A stretch of 64,000 nucleotides of DNA, from NCBI GenBank assembly GCA_049347715.1, contig CP186339.1:4154001-4218000 (forward strand), given 5' to 3'. Origin of the DNA: Thalassotalea_B piscium_A. Its GTDB lineage: Bacteria > Pseudomonadota > Gammaproteobacteria > Enterobacterales > Alteromonadaceae. The stretch's first letter is position 1; every line of letters starts with the position of its first letter. Under the pieces are notes generated by a model. That model worked only from the letters and a program-made list of their open reading frames with translations, ran no database searches and was not told the origin of the DNA. Below, piece after piece: positions 1-9,924 of the stretch. Both the position numbers and the translations under genes were made by a program.

Positions 1-1994
1 TCACTTGGCGTTAATATCCCTTTCGTTGGGTGCTGCCAGCGCAGAAGTGCTTCAAAACCAATAGTATTGGTTAGCAATAGATCTGAAATTTCCTGATAAT
101 GAAGTTCAAACTGTTTCTCTTCAATGGCAATGCGCAGTTCTTGTTCTAACGTCATACTAGCAATTAATTGCTCTCTCATACTCTCATCAAAAAAGACATA
201 GCGCCCTCGACCTAAACTTTTCGCTTGATACATCGCAGCATCCGCATCTCGCAAGATTTCATTAGCATCTTTATAATGTTGGCTGCACTGTGCAATACCA
301 ATACTTGCGTTAGAATATAAACAATGTCCGTCAAGATTAAAGGGCTTACTTACTGCATTAATGATTCGACTTGCCACTTCCTCTACATCATCTTGAGATT
401 GCAATGAGTCGAGTAAGATAACAAATTCATCGCCCCCTAAACGGGCCAAAATATCATTATCTCGCACACATTCTGATAATCGTTTAGCGATTTCAATTAA
501 AAACTTATCACCCGCCAAATGGCCCAGCGTATCATTAATGATTTTAAACCGATCTAAATCAATAAACAGTACCGCAAAACGATGATTGGGATGACGTTTT
601 AGATGACGTTGTGAAAATGACAGCCGGTCAGAAAACATTGCTCGATTGGGTAGTTTTGTTAAGGCATCATGATGAGCCTCATAAAAGAGTTGTTCTTCTG
701 CTTTTTTACGTTCTTCTATTTGCATGCGCAGCTTTAAATTACTTGCTTGTAACTCTTGCGTACGCTGGTTAACAATTTGTTCTAATTCTGCTTTGCTCCG
801 TTGAATATTATCTTGTGCTGTTTTACGCAAAATAGCGGTGGCAATGTGCTGGCCAACAAAGCGGATAATTTTCAAATCTTGATCTTGATAGGCATTTTCA
901 TCTTGATAATGCTGTATTGCCAAGACACCAATGATTTTCCCCCTATCGATTAGCGGAGCGCCTAACCAGGCTTTTGGTAATCTTTCGACAGGATACTTTA
1001 ACGTAAAAGCTTGTGCTTCAATGTCTCCATTATCATCTAGCGTATGAATTTGACCTTGACTGATAAGTAACGGCTTTCCCGTTTGTATTGCTAATTCGGT
1101 TAAACCTGAAGCAAAACGACGTGGCTGAGGACGTGAGACTTTTTCATCGTGATAATAACTAAACTCTATCATGGCTTTATTTTCAGATAAAAGAGCAATG
1201 TATAAATTTTTAGCCGGTAATAAGGTTTCAATTTGACCATGGATAGTACGATAAAAAAGATTAATATCGTCTGAAGCTGCAGTTAGCTCTGAAATAGCGA
1301 GTAAGGCTTTATGTACTCTTACAACCTTTTGACGCTCAGCAATTTCGAGTTGTAACTTTTGATTAGTTTCCGTCAGTTTTTGAGTACGTTGTCTAATATT
1401 TTGTTCAAGTAATTCACGGCTTTTTACTCTATCGATTGCCGTCACTAAATGCTCAGCAATAAACTCAAGTAATTGGCAGTCCCGGTCATCAAAAAAGAGC
1501 TTGTTCTCATAACTCTGTAGCGCAATAACCCCTATAACTTGATGGCCTCGGGTTAATGGCACACCTAGCCAATCAACACAGGCTGAACCAAAAAGTACAA
1601 TCTTTCCCGCTTTTGCCAGCACCTTCCGTTCTTCTGAACTGCAATGCATAGCCTCTTCATTTTCAAACACTAAACCGGTTAACGTTTTATCCCAGGAATG
1701 ACTATTTATTTGATTAATTAACTGTTTTTCTTCGGAGTTCTCACTGTAAGTAAGTGTTAACTTTCTAGAAGAGTCAAGTAGGGCAATATGAAATGAGTCC
1801 GTGATAAATAAACTTTCTATCACAGTATTTAGCGCAGGATAAAACGTATCCATATCAGTCACTGTACTCGCTAGCTCAGATAGCTGCAGTAAACCTGATT
1901 GCATCGTTTTAACTTGACGATATTTTTTAAGTAATGATTTCAGCTTCGGTAATTGTCTCGCCGCTTGAAGATCATTTTTTGCCCTGACTTCCAT
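1..1994 (-). CDS. GAF-GAF-GGDEF-EAL cyclic-di-GMP protein, 3' end cut by window edge
   Basis: The frame is open from an ATG at 1994 to position 1 with no stop, giving about 664 residues before the window ends. Two GAF-like sensor regions occupy roughly residues 40-190 and 215-385. Each is followed by a coiled-coil linker containing an RTQ motif. A GGDEF domain follows with an intact RLGGDEF signature and an RxxD (RDND) inhibitory I-site five residues before it, which points to an active diguanylate cyclase. The last visible residues include FEALLRWQHP, the start of an EAL phosphodiesterase domain, so the full protein is a hybrid; whether the EAL half is catalytic cannot be seen. No membrane segment is evident, so cytoplasmic sensing is likely. 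An ATG at 2008 runs straight into a stop, which supports 1994 as the start. Confidence 0.9.
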   Translation of the reverse strand, partial: MEVRAKNDLQAARQLPKLKSLLKKYRQVKTMQSGLLQLSELASTVTDMDTFYPALNTVIESLFITDSFHIALLDSSRKLTLTYSENSEEKQLINQINSHSWDKTLTGLVFENEEAMHCSSEERKVLAKAGKIVLFGSACVDWLGVPLTRGHQVIGVIALQSYENKLFFDDRDCQLLEFIAEHLVTAIDRVKSRELLEQNIRQRTQKLTETNQKLQLEIAERQKVVRVHKALLAISELTAASDDINLFYRTIHGQIETLLPAKNLYIALLSENKAMIEFSYYHDEKVSRPQPRRFASGLTELAIQTGKPLLISQGQIHTLDDNGDIEAQAFTLKYPVERLPKAWLGAPLIDRGKIIGVLAIQHYQDENAYQDQDLKIIRFVGQHIATAILRKTAQDNIQRSKAELEQIVNQRTQELQASNLKLRMQIEERKKAEEQLFYEAHHDALTKLPNRAMFSDRLSFSQRHLKRHPNHRFAVLFIDLDRFKIINDTLGHLAGDKFLIEIAKRLSECVRDNDILARLGGDEFVILLDSLQSQDDVEEVASRIINAVSKPFNLDGHCLYSNASIGIAQCSQHYKDANEILRDADAAMYQAKSLGRGRYVFFDESMREQLIASMTLEQELRIAIEEKQFELHYQEISDLLLTNTIGFEALLRWQHPTKGILTPS

Positions 1995-2158
1995 TAAGGC
2001 TAGACCATTTTTATATATTATTATTTTTGTGCCAGTAGTCTAACAAAATGTAGTCACATATCCAGTGTTTATTGCACAATAAATCAACAATTCATTTCGA
2101 TAAAGTAATCAGATCTTAAAAAAGTTCGTATCTTATTGTTTTACTGGCTTAAAAATAG

Positions 2159-2184
2159 AAAATGCCGACAATTGCCGGCATTTT
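2159..2184 (-). terminator. rho-independent terminator of rpoH
   Basis: A 9-bp inverted repeat (AAAATGCCG / CGGCATTTT) with an 8-base loop lies 25 bp downstream of the rpoH stop codon, and the minus strand is T-rich after it. Confidence 0.8.
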
Positions 2185-2208
2185 ATCTGCTAATAAGTAT
2201 CAAACTAA

Positions 2209-3072
2209 TTAAGCAGCGATAACCCCTTTTAATTTATTTAGGGCATTCTTTTCTAACTGTCGTACACGCTCTGCAGAAATTTCATACTTGTTAGCAAGTT
2301 CTTGCAAAGTACTTTTCTCGTCGCTTAACCAGCGTGTTTTAATAATATCTTGGCTACGATCATCTAAACTCACCATAGCATTTTCTAATTGCTGGTTGGC
2401 GTGAGCTTCCCAGTTTTTATCTTCAACATCAGTGGCAAGATCAGACTGCTTATCTTCAAGATATTGTGCGGGTGAAAAGCTGCTAGCGCTGGCATTGTCA
2501 TCATCATCTGAAGAAAGTTCAAAGGCTTGATCTTGGTTCGTCATGCGCGATTCCATCTCAAGTACATCTTTTTCACTGACACCAAGCGATTCTGCAACAG
2601 TGCTGACTTCTTCATTACTAAACCAACCTAAGCGTTTTTTATTTTTACGTAAATTAAAAAACAATTTACGTTGAGCTTTGGTTGTTGCTACTTTGACAAT
2701 ACGCCAATTACGTAATACATATTCATGTATCTCGGCTTTAATCCAATGAACAGCAAATGAGACTAGACGCACACCTACTTCAGGATTAAAACGTTTTACC
2801 GCTTTCATTAACCCTACATTGCCTTCTTGTATAAGATCCGCTTGCGGTAAACCATAACCAGCATAGCCTTTGGCAACATGAATAACGAAGCGTAAATGCG
2901 ACATGATAAGTTCTTGTGCTGCTTGCAAGTCGTCTTTTTCATATAAACGAGTAGCAAGCTCATGCTCACGCTCAGCAGTAAGCATAGGAATGCTATACGC
3001 TGATTGCATATATGCTTCAATGCTGCCACTTTGTGGTATCGTAAGCGCCATCGATTGCATTGTTTTACTCAT
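2209..3072 (-). CDS. rpoH: RNA polymerase heat-shock sigma factor sigma-32
   Basis: A 287-residue sigma-70 family protein, close to the usual RpoH length of about 284. Region 2 includes DLIQEGNVGLMKAVKRF at residues 79-95. The diagnostic RpoH box QRKLFFNLR is at 134-142, and a region 4 helix-turn-helix is at about 250-282. It directs polymerase to heat-shock promoters for chaperone and protease genes. The start has a strong GAGGAG ribosome site 7 bases upstream. It follows ftsY-ftsE-ftsX, the conserved gammaproteobacterial order, with a 217-bp gap that probably holds its own promoters. In this family, control is through mRNA structure at the start and proteolysis by FtsH; neither can be confirmed here. 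Confidence 0.97.
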   Translation of the reverse strand: MSKTMQSMALTIPQSGSIEAYMQSAYSIPMLTAEREHELATRLYEKDDLQAAQELIMSHLRFVIHVAKGYAGYGLPQADLIQEGNVGLMKAVKRFNPEVGVRLVSFAVHWIKAEIHEYVLRNWRIVKVATTKAQRKLFFNLRKNKKRLGWFSNEEVSTVAESLGVSEKDVLEMESRMTNQDQAFELSSDDDDNASASSFSPAQYLEDKQSDLATDVEDKNWEAHANQQLENAMVSLDDRSQDIIKTRWLSDEKSTLQELANKYEISAERVRQLEKNALNKLKGVIAA

Positions 3073-3289
3073 CTAAAACTCCTCTTAAAAACTGTCGCGA
3101 TTATAACACAAAAAGTAAAAAATCGCGAGCTATGCGGCAAACCTTACATCAGTAGACAGGGCTAAACAACCTCTGCTTTCACTTTTTATGACATTTTTTA
3201 AATGAAAAAGGTCCACCTAAGTCATTTTCTTTAATAAAACAAATGACTAACGGTAATTGCAACAAAATGTGAATATTTAATGATAAAAA

Positions 3290-4261
3290 TTAATCTGCCG
3301 TAGGCTCTATCGCGCGGATGTGTTTTCTCACCGATATATAGCTACCAGCTAACCCTAACATCACTGCAAGAGCAATTAATAACAACAACTCGCTAAAGTT
3401 CAGTCCTTCCAGAACAAAGTTACTTTGATACAACTCAGTTAATTCCACAATAGCACCTGAAAAATAATAAGCCAAAATGGTCACCGATAAACTAGCTATT
3501 AATCCACCTAAAACACCATACCAAACGCCAGCATACAAAAAAGGGCGTTGAATGAACGCATCTGTTGCCCCCACTAATTTCATCACGGCTATTGCATCTT
3601 TTTGATTGAGTATGGCTAAGCGAATCGTGTTACCAATAATAAGCACTACAGAGAAGCACAATAAAACACCTAAACCTAATACAACATTCTCAATAAGCTT
3701 AGCTATTGCTTCTAATCGCGTTAACCATTCGAGATCAAGTTTGCCTTGCTCAACCTCTCGTTCTTGGGATAATTTTTGCAACAACTCCTCCGCTGCCAAT
3801 ACTTGGCTAGAACGGCTGACAGGCGTCACTAAGACTGTCGCTGGTAGGGGGTTTTTATCAAGATAACTCAATGCATCCCCAAAACCCGATAATGCTTTGA
3901 ATTCTTTCAGGGCAGTATCAGCAGAAATATATTCAACTTGGCTAATTTCTGGATATAAGCGTAAACGCCGTACTAACTGTTGTGCTTCTTTGTCTGACAC
4001 CGACAGTTTTAAAAATAAACTGATTTCAGAGGCAGAACCCCAATGTTCAGAAATGCTGTTAGCGTTTTTTACAAAAACATGAAGTGTTGCTGGCAGTGTT
4101 AAACTTATTCCAAGCACTAGAATAGTCATCACCGAAGTAAAAGGGGTTCGCCAGAGATCGCCTAAGCTACCAATGCCTTGTTGTACATGACGGATTACAC
4201 GGCCAAACACTTTATCGACAAAACTACGCTTTAATTTATGCGTTTCCCGTTGATTAAGCAT
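3290..4261 (-). CDS. ftsX: Cell division protein FtsX
   Basis: A 323-residue integral membrane protein that pairs with the ATPase FtsE and links septal constriction to peptidoglycan hydrolase activation. It has one transmembrane segment near residue 40, a periplasmic domain at about 70-180, and three more segments in the C-terminal half (FtsX/MacB permease fold). The frame extends upstream to 4291. The ATG at 4261 is preferred because GGAGG lies 7 bases before it and it overlaps the ftsE stop by 8 bases, typical of translational coupling. Confidence 0.95.
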   Translation of the reverse strand: MLNQRETHKLKRSFVDKVFGRVIRHVQQGIGSLGDLWRTPFTSVMTILVLGISLTLPATLHVFVKNANSISEHWGSASEISLFLKLSVSDKEAQQLVRRLRLYPEISQVEYISADTALKEFKALSGFGDALSYLDKNPLPATVLVTPVSRSSQVLAAEELLQKLSQEREVEQGKLDLEWLTRLEAIAKLIENVVLGLGVLLCFSVVLIIGNTIRLAILNQKDAIAVMKLVGATDAFIQRPFLYAGVWYGVLGGLIASLSVTILAYYFSGAIVELTELYQSNFVLEGLNFSELLLLIALAVMLGLAGSYISVRKHIRAIEPTAD

Positions 4262-4952
4262 AATCGCCTCCAGGAATTCGCATTCCCTCAATTAAACCAT
4301 CATTAATCATACTCCCTTGCTTAAGGGTCAGGGTGCGATAGCGTAACCGAGCAATCAAACCTAAATCATGAGTTGCAATTAATACCGCCACTCCCATGTC
4401 ATTAAACTCTTCAAACAACCGGATAATTTCTAATGATAATTTAGGATCTAAGTTTCCTGTTGGCTCATCAGCCAATAAAATAGGGGGCTTATTAACAAGT
4501 GCACGGGCAATACCAACACGTTGTTGCTCACCACCGGATAACATACTTGGGAAACTTTTTAATTTACTGCCTAAGTGAACTTTGTCGAGCGCAGCTTCAA
4601 CACGTTTTTTCGTTTCTTTATGACTGAAACCTTCAATAATTAAAGGAAGCGCAACATTGTCAAAAACAGTACGGTCCATTAACAAGTTATGATTTTGAAA
4701 AATCATACCTATACCGCGACGCACATAAGGTATTTGCGGATATGTCACTTCTGATAAATTTTTACCATTAATATGAATACTCCCGCTAGTTGATGTTTCC
4801 ATCAAACTCATTAGCTTTAATAATGTACTTTTTCCTGCACCTGAATGCCCAGTAAGAAAAGCCATTTCACCTGCAGCTAAACTAAAGCTAACATTTTTCA
4901 GTGCAATTATGCCGCCTGAATAGGCTTTGCTTACATTATTAAAACGGATCAT
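4254..4952 (-). CDS. ftsE: Cell division ATP-binding protein FtsE
   Basis: A 232-residue ABC ATPase. The Walker A motif GHSGAGKS is at residues 35-42, the Q-loop lies in IFQNHN, the signature is LSGGEQQR, the Walker B region is ILLADEPTGNLD, and the H-loop is in ATHD. The protein acts at the cytoplasmic face of the divisome with FtsX, whose gene it overlaps. ftsY lies 16 bp upstream, so ftsY-ftsE-ftsX is one transcription unit. Confidence 0.97.
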   Translation of the reverse strand: MIRFNNVSKAYSGGIIALKNVSFSLAAGEMAFLTGHSGAGKSTLLKLMSLMETSTSGSIHINGKNLSEVTYPQIPYVRRGIGMIFQNHNLLMDRTVFDNVALPLIIEGFSHKETKKRVEAALDKVHLGSKLKSFPSMLSGGEQQRVGIARALVNKPPILLADEPTGNLDPKLSLEIIRLFEEFNDMGVAVLIATHDLGLIARLRYRTLTLKQGSMINDGLIEGMRIPGGDYA

Positions 4953-4968
4953 AAGTTATCTGTCATAC

Positions 4969-6174
<1,206 letters not shown>

Positions 6175-6290
6175 ATTCACAATTTCTTTTATTTGCGCAG
6201 ATTAATGATAGTAATTGCGCAGTAAACAAGGATAGAATTACCAATATAGTAACACCTAAAATGCCGACAAAAAACAAAAGCCTTTAGCAA

Positions 6291-6890
6291 ATGCACAAAG
6301 CCAAAAAACAACAACCAAAAACAAGCAAAAGCCAATCCAAAATGGGCGCTATTCGTATCATTTCAGGTAAGTACCGTGGGCGAAAGCTTCCAGTACTGAT
6401 GGCTGAAGGGTTGCGCCCAACAACAGATAGGGTTAAAGAAACATTATTTAATTGGTTAATGCCTTATATAAATAATAGTCATTGTCTTGATTGCTTCGCT
6501 GGCGCGGGAAGTTTAGGCTTTGAAGCTTTGTCTCGTAATGCTACTCATGTCACCTTGCTAGAGCTCGATAAATCAGCAGCAAAACAGTTAAACGACAATA
6601 AAAAACTGCTTAATGCCAATAATATTGATGTTATTAATACCAACACATTACAATATTTAGCCGCCGCCAAAGATGCATCTTTTGATATTGTATTTATTGA
6701 TCCTCCATTTCATAAAGGGTTAGCTGAACAAACATGTCATTTAATTAACCAAGGCTGGTTAAAAGAACAAGCATTAATTTATGTCGAAGTGGAAAGTAAA
6801 GGCGCACCTCTATCTCTCCCTGAGAATTGGACACTGCTAAAAGAAAAAGTTGCCGGACAAGTTGCTTATCGACTATATCAATCTAACTGA
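6291..6890 (+). CDS. rsmD: 16S rRNA (guanine966-N2)-methyltransferase
   Basis: A 199-residue class I SAM-dependent methyltransferase, near the usual 190-200 for RsmD. The N-terminal RIISGKYRGRKLPV block and LRPTTDRVKETLFNWL are characteristic. CFAGAGSLGFEA binds SAM, and the catalytic IDPPF motif is at about residues 141-145. It methylates G966 in the small subunit during assembly. It is divergent from ftsY across a 116-bp gap, the normal gammaproteobacterial arrangement. Confidence 0.95.
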   Translation: MHKAKKQQPKTSKSQSKMGAIRIISGKYRGRKLPVLMAEGLRPTTDRVKETLFNWLMPYINNSHCLDCFAGAGSLGFEALSRNATHVTLLELDKSAAKQLNDNKKLLNANNIDVINTNTLQYLAAAKDASFDIVFIDPPFHKGLAEQTCHLINQGWLKEQALIYVEVESKGAPLSLPENWTLLKEKVAGQVAYRLYQSN

Positions 6891-6925
6891 TAGATAAAAA
6901 GAGTAGGAACTAGCATCGAAAAGAC

Positions 6926-7444
6926 CTACTTAACCTGGTTAAATTCAAAGTAACGAGATTCAGCCTCTCCCGGAGTTAAAATCACAGTATTGATGAATTT
7001 AAACCCTAGTTTCTTAAGTAAATGCATAGAAGCCTCATTATTCATGTGAGTAATTGCAGCAATATGGGTTAAATGCAATCGCTGTTTAGCATCCGTTAAA
7101 ACCGCATGCGCTGATTCTTTAGCATAGCCTTCGCCCCAAAATTCAGGCAAATAAGCATAACCTAAATCAGGTACTGCTAATTCAGGCCTTTTTAGCAATC
7201 CACACACACCTATAGGCTGTTGATTGTCAGTCAATGTGACCAAATTCAAACCAAAACCATTTATTTGGTAGCTCATCATTGGGCCTGTATTTAAGTAAGC
7301 TACGGCATCATCAAGGGAACGAACCCCTTTATCAGCGATATTTTCAATAAATGAAGGTTCATTAAGCAGTGCTACAATAAATTGCGCATCATGGTGGGAT
7401 AAATGCCTAATCGTTAAACGTGGTGTTTGACAAATAATGGACAA
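6926..7444 (-). CDS. GNAT family N-acetyltransferase (RimJ/RimL type)
   Basis: A 172-residue protein with TPRLTIRHLSHHDA at the N terminus, as in RimJ/RimL-type acetyltransferases. An acetyl-CoA-binding segment around EFWGEGYAKESAHA and a C-terminal ASMHLLKKLGFKF follow. The substrate, either a protein N terminus or a small molecule, cannot be told. The start is a TTG at 7444 with GGAAG about 11 bases upstream and no upstream in-frame ATG. It converges on rsmD. Confidence 0.85.
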   Translation of the reverse strand: MSIICQTPRLTIRHLSHHDAQFIVALLNEPSFIENIADKGVRSLDDAVAYLNTGPMMSYQINGFGLNLVTLTDNQQPIGVCGLLKRPELAVPDLGYAYLPEFWGEGYAKESAHAVLTDAKQRLHLTHIAAITHMNNEASMHLLKKLGFKFINTVILTPGEAESRYFEFNQVK

Positions 7445-7480
7445 TTTACAACTTCCGGTAACATTTTTTATTATCTAAGA

Positions 7481-7520
7481 GAACAACAAGACCTTAAGCA
7501 GTACTAAGCCCTTGTTGTTC
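7481..7520. repeat. Long imperfect hairpin downstream of the serine hydrolase gene
   Basis: Ten-base perfect arms (GAACAACAAG / CTTGTTGTTC) are extended inward by CTTA/TAAG around a short loop. It lies between the GNAT start and the serine hydrolase stop. There is no clear T run, so terminator function is only possible. Confidence 0.5.
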
Positions 7521-7534
7521 AAAATACCTAAATC

Positions 7535-9106
7535 TTATTTTTTAGGTTTTAACTTTAGATCACGAAAATCAAAACTAAAATCAGTTAGGTTCGATACAGC
7601 TTTCATCGTGACATAATTAATAGAACCATCGACGTTTAAATTAAAATTAACAAACGCATCGGCTTCTAAAGTTGGATCATCCCAATGCACAATAAAAGTA
7701 TTGTGTTGGTAATGCTCAAGTGTACCTCTTAACTCTTGTGTTCGAGTAAACTGCATATAAAGTTGGCCATCAACCTCATCAATTTCAATATCGCCATACC
7801 AGTCATCACTATACATTTGTGCATAGCTTTCTAAAGGTAATGATGGTGAAGAATTTTTATCAATACTCGCTGCCGAATCGGATAAACGTTTACTTTCTCG
7901 AGCTAGACGTTTATCTCGACTCGCTTGATAATGAGCAACCCAATCTTTCTTGGGTAAGTTTAAAAATTCATTTAATATTTGATCTGAAATTGCATTAAAC
8001 GCATAGCCAGATTGCTGATTCGTTAAAATAACCATACCAAGATTTTCTTCTGGTACTAACACTACTTTAGATACCATACCTAAAATACCTCCGGTATGAT
8101 AAATCAACTTAACCCCATGGTAATCTTTCATAAACCAGCCTAAGCCATAAGCGGCAAAGTGGGTTTTATCATTTTCAGTTGCAGAAGAAGACACAGGTAA
8201 TAGAGTGCGAGCTTGCCATAAAGCATCACTTTGCGCTTCACTAAACAAACGTTTTTCTTGATTGCCAGTATTGCTATAGACCCCTTTGTTTAGCATCGCT
8301 GTAATCCATTTACTCATATCGTTAACATTCGATGCAACAGATCCTGCTGAAGAAAATTTTTCAAGAAAATTACCTCCAACAACATTTAGTTTACCATCAA
8401 GTGGAACATGAGCTCTGGCGACATTTTTATTATCTTTATCAATAAGTGAAAATTTCACTTTGGTTTTATTCATTTGTAATGGGGTAAAAATATTATCAAC
8501 AATAGTCTCTTGCCATGGCTTACCCGTGACTCGTGCAATAATTTCACCCGCTAAAATGTACATTAAATTGTCATAAGCGAATTCACTGCGGAAGCTACTC
8601 GCTTCTGGTAAATATTTCATGCCTTTTATAATATCAGCCATAGTATGTGTAGTTTCAGGCCAAATCATGAGATCACCAGCACCTAAACCTAAACCACTGT
8701 TATGCGATAACAAATCAATAATTGTAAATTCACGCGTTACATAAGGGTCTGGCATTTGAAATTCAGGAATAATATCAATAACACGTGTACGCCAAGATAA
8801 CTTACCTTGGTCAACAAGTTGTGCAATTAATGCCGCCGTCATTGCTTTAGTGTTAGAGGCAATACCAAAAAGGGTATCTTTATTTACTTTAAGGTTTTTG
8901 CCCTGTTCGACCACACCAAAGCCTTGATTTAAGACCAGATTACCATCTTTCACAATAGCAACAGCAACACCCGGCACCTGAAAGGTATCCATAGCACGAG
9001 TAACCGTTTCTTTTATTGTTTGAATTTTATTGTCAGCTGGTGCTGCACTAACAAAAGTAGTAGCACACAATAAAGCGCTAAAGACAATCAAGTGAGTGGG
9101 TTTCAT
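7535..9106 (-). CDS. Exported serine hydrolase of the beta-lactamase (class C/PBP) family
   Basis: A 523-residue protein with a cleavable signal peptide (residues 1-22, ending VSAAPA). The penicillin-binding-type catalytic fold carries S84-N-T-K87 as the SxxK nucleophile/base pair, a YDN motif and HTGG in place of KTG. The last 120 residues form a separate small beta domain like those found in many serine beta-lactamase-like hydrolases. These enzymes are usually periplasmic esterases or peptidases rather than resistance enzymes, and HTGG instead of KTG agrees with that. It has its own AGGA ribosome site and appears monocistronic. Confidence 0.85.
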   Translation of the reverse strand: MKPTHLIVFSALLCATTFVSAAPADNKIQTIKETVTRAMDTFQVPGVAVAIVKDGNLVLNQGFGVVEQGKNLKVNKDTLFGIASNTKAMTAALIAQLVDQGKLSWRTRVIDIIPEFQMPDPYVTREFTIIDLLSHNSGLGLGAGDLMIWPETTHTMADIIKGMKYLPEASSFRSEFAYDNLMYILAGEIIARVTGKPWQETIVDNIFTPLQMNKTKVKFSLIDKDNKNVARAHVPLDGKLNVVGGNFLEKFSSAGSVASNVNDMSKWITAMLNKGVYSNTGNQEKRLFSEAQSDALWQARTLLPVSSSATENDKTHFAAYGLGWFMKDYHGVKLIYHTGGILGMVSKVVLVPEENLGMVILTNQQSGYAFNAISDQILNEFLNLPKKDWVAHYQASRDKRLARESKRLSDSAASIDKNSSPSLPLESYAQMYSDDWYGDIEIDEVDGQLYMQFTRTQELRGTLEHYQHNTFIVHWDDPTLEADAFVNFNLNVDGSINYVTMKAVSNLTDFSFDFRDLKLKPKK

Positions 9107-9236
9107 GTTTTATCCTAATATAATTAAGTCATTGAAGCTTTGAATCACCCTATCCGAAAAATCATTAATCGACTAGTGTGATAAACAAATCTTCATATTT
9201 TTAAAGTAAATAATTGATTACAGAGACGATTATCTC

Positions 9237-9839
9237 TTATTCGAATTCTATCCCTAAATTCGATAGTCCTTCAGATAAGGCTATGCTTTTCACTCTTTCA
9301 CAGGTCTGTTTGGTTTCATTTGCCCCCTTAATAAAATCAAACAGTTCCTTTTGCATTTCTTTTTCCCAAACCATTAAGGGATCTTGGTCAATAGCTTCAT
9401 CAGATATTTCAGGGGAGTCATCATTTTCAGATTCTTGAGCTAACAATAAACCCAGATAAAAACTGACACTATTATGAGATAATCTAGAGACGGCGATAAA
9501 CCCTTCATCATCTTCATTATCTTGCATCGCCTGTAATAACGACATTACTGCCATAGACGTATCTAACGCAGGATAAACACCAAAGAAATCAAATGCGTCA
9601 GGGTCAGGAATTTGCGCTTCGAGTTTAGTCAGTTGAGCTTGATAATTAATTTTAACTTTTTGTGTTTTATCAAGGCGTTGCCAAATCAAATTAACTTGAT
9701 TTCGTAATAAAGGGTAATCACCAAACTCAGCTGCTTGTGAAAACATTTTATAATTAGGTAACATACGTTCAAGTAAAGCTGTACTGAAGGCAATTTTTTG
9801 CCACAGGGAGAGTTCATTTAAAGGAAGATCGATAGCCAC
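9237..9839 (-). CDS. DUF416 (YjaG-like) protein
   Basis: A 200-residue soluble protein resembling E. coli YjaG across its length: LLERMLPNYKMF near the start, FDFFGVYPALDTSMA in the middle, and a C terminus ending LSNLGIEFE. The family is widespread in gammaproteobacteria without a defined function. The start is a GTG with GGAAT upstream. There is no signal peptide or membrane segment. Confidence 0.85.
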   Translation of the reverse strand: MAIDLPLNELSLWQKIAFSTALLERMLPNYKMFSQAAEFGDYPLLRNQVNLIWQRLDKTQKVKINYQAQLTKLEAQIPDPDAFDFFGVYPALDTSMAVMSLLQAMQDNEDDEGFIAVSRLSHNSVSFYLGLLLAQESENDDSPEISDEAIDQDPLMVWEKEMQKELFDFIKGANETKQTCERVKSIALSEGLSNLGIEFE

Positions 9840-9869
9840 TTATAATTCCATTCGCTATTATTTTATTGA

Positions 9870-9917
9870 AATACCCAAATCACTCAACCGTGTGGTAATG
9901 AGTAGATTCGGGTATTG
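9870..9917 (-). terminator. Hairpin after the coiled-coil gene, probable terminator
   Basis: Arms of about 17 bp (AATACCCAAATCACTCA against AATACCCGAATCTACTCA) flank a 12-base loop just downstream of the coiled-coil gene stop. The T tract is weak, so it may instead be a processing or repeat structure. Confidence 0.5.
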
Positions 9918-9924
9918 TTAATTG

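Noticed and set aside
7535..9106. Beta-lactam resistance gene
   Set aside because: The third motif is HTGG rather than KTG and there is an extra C-terminal domain, typical of esterase/peptidase relatives rather than resistance enzymes.
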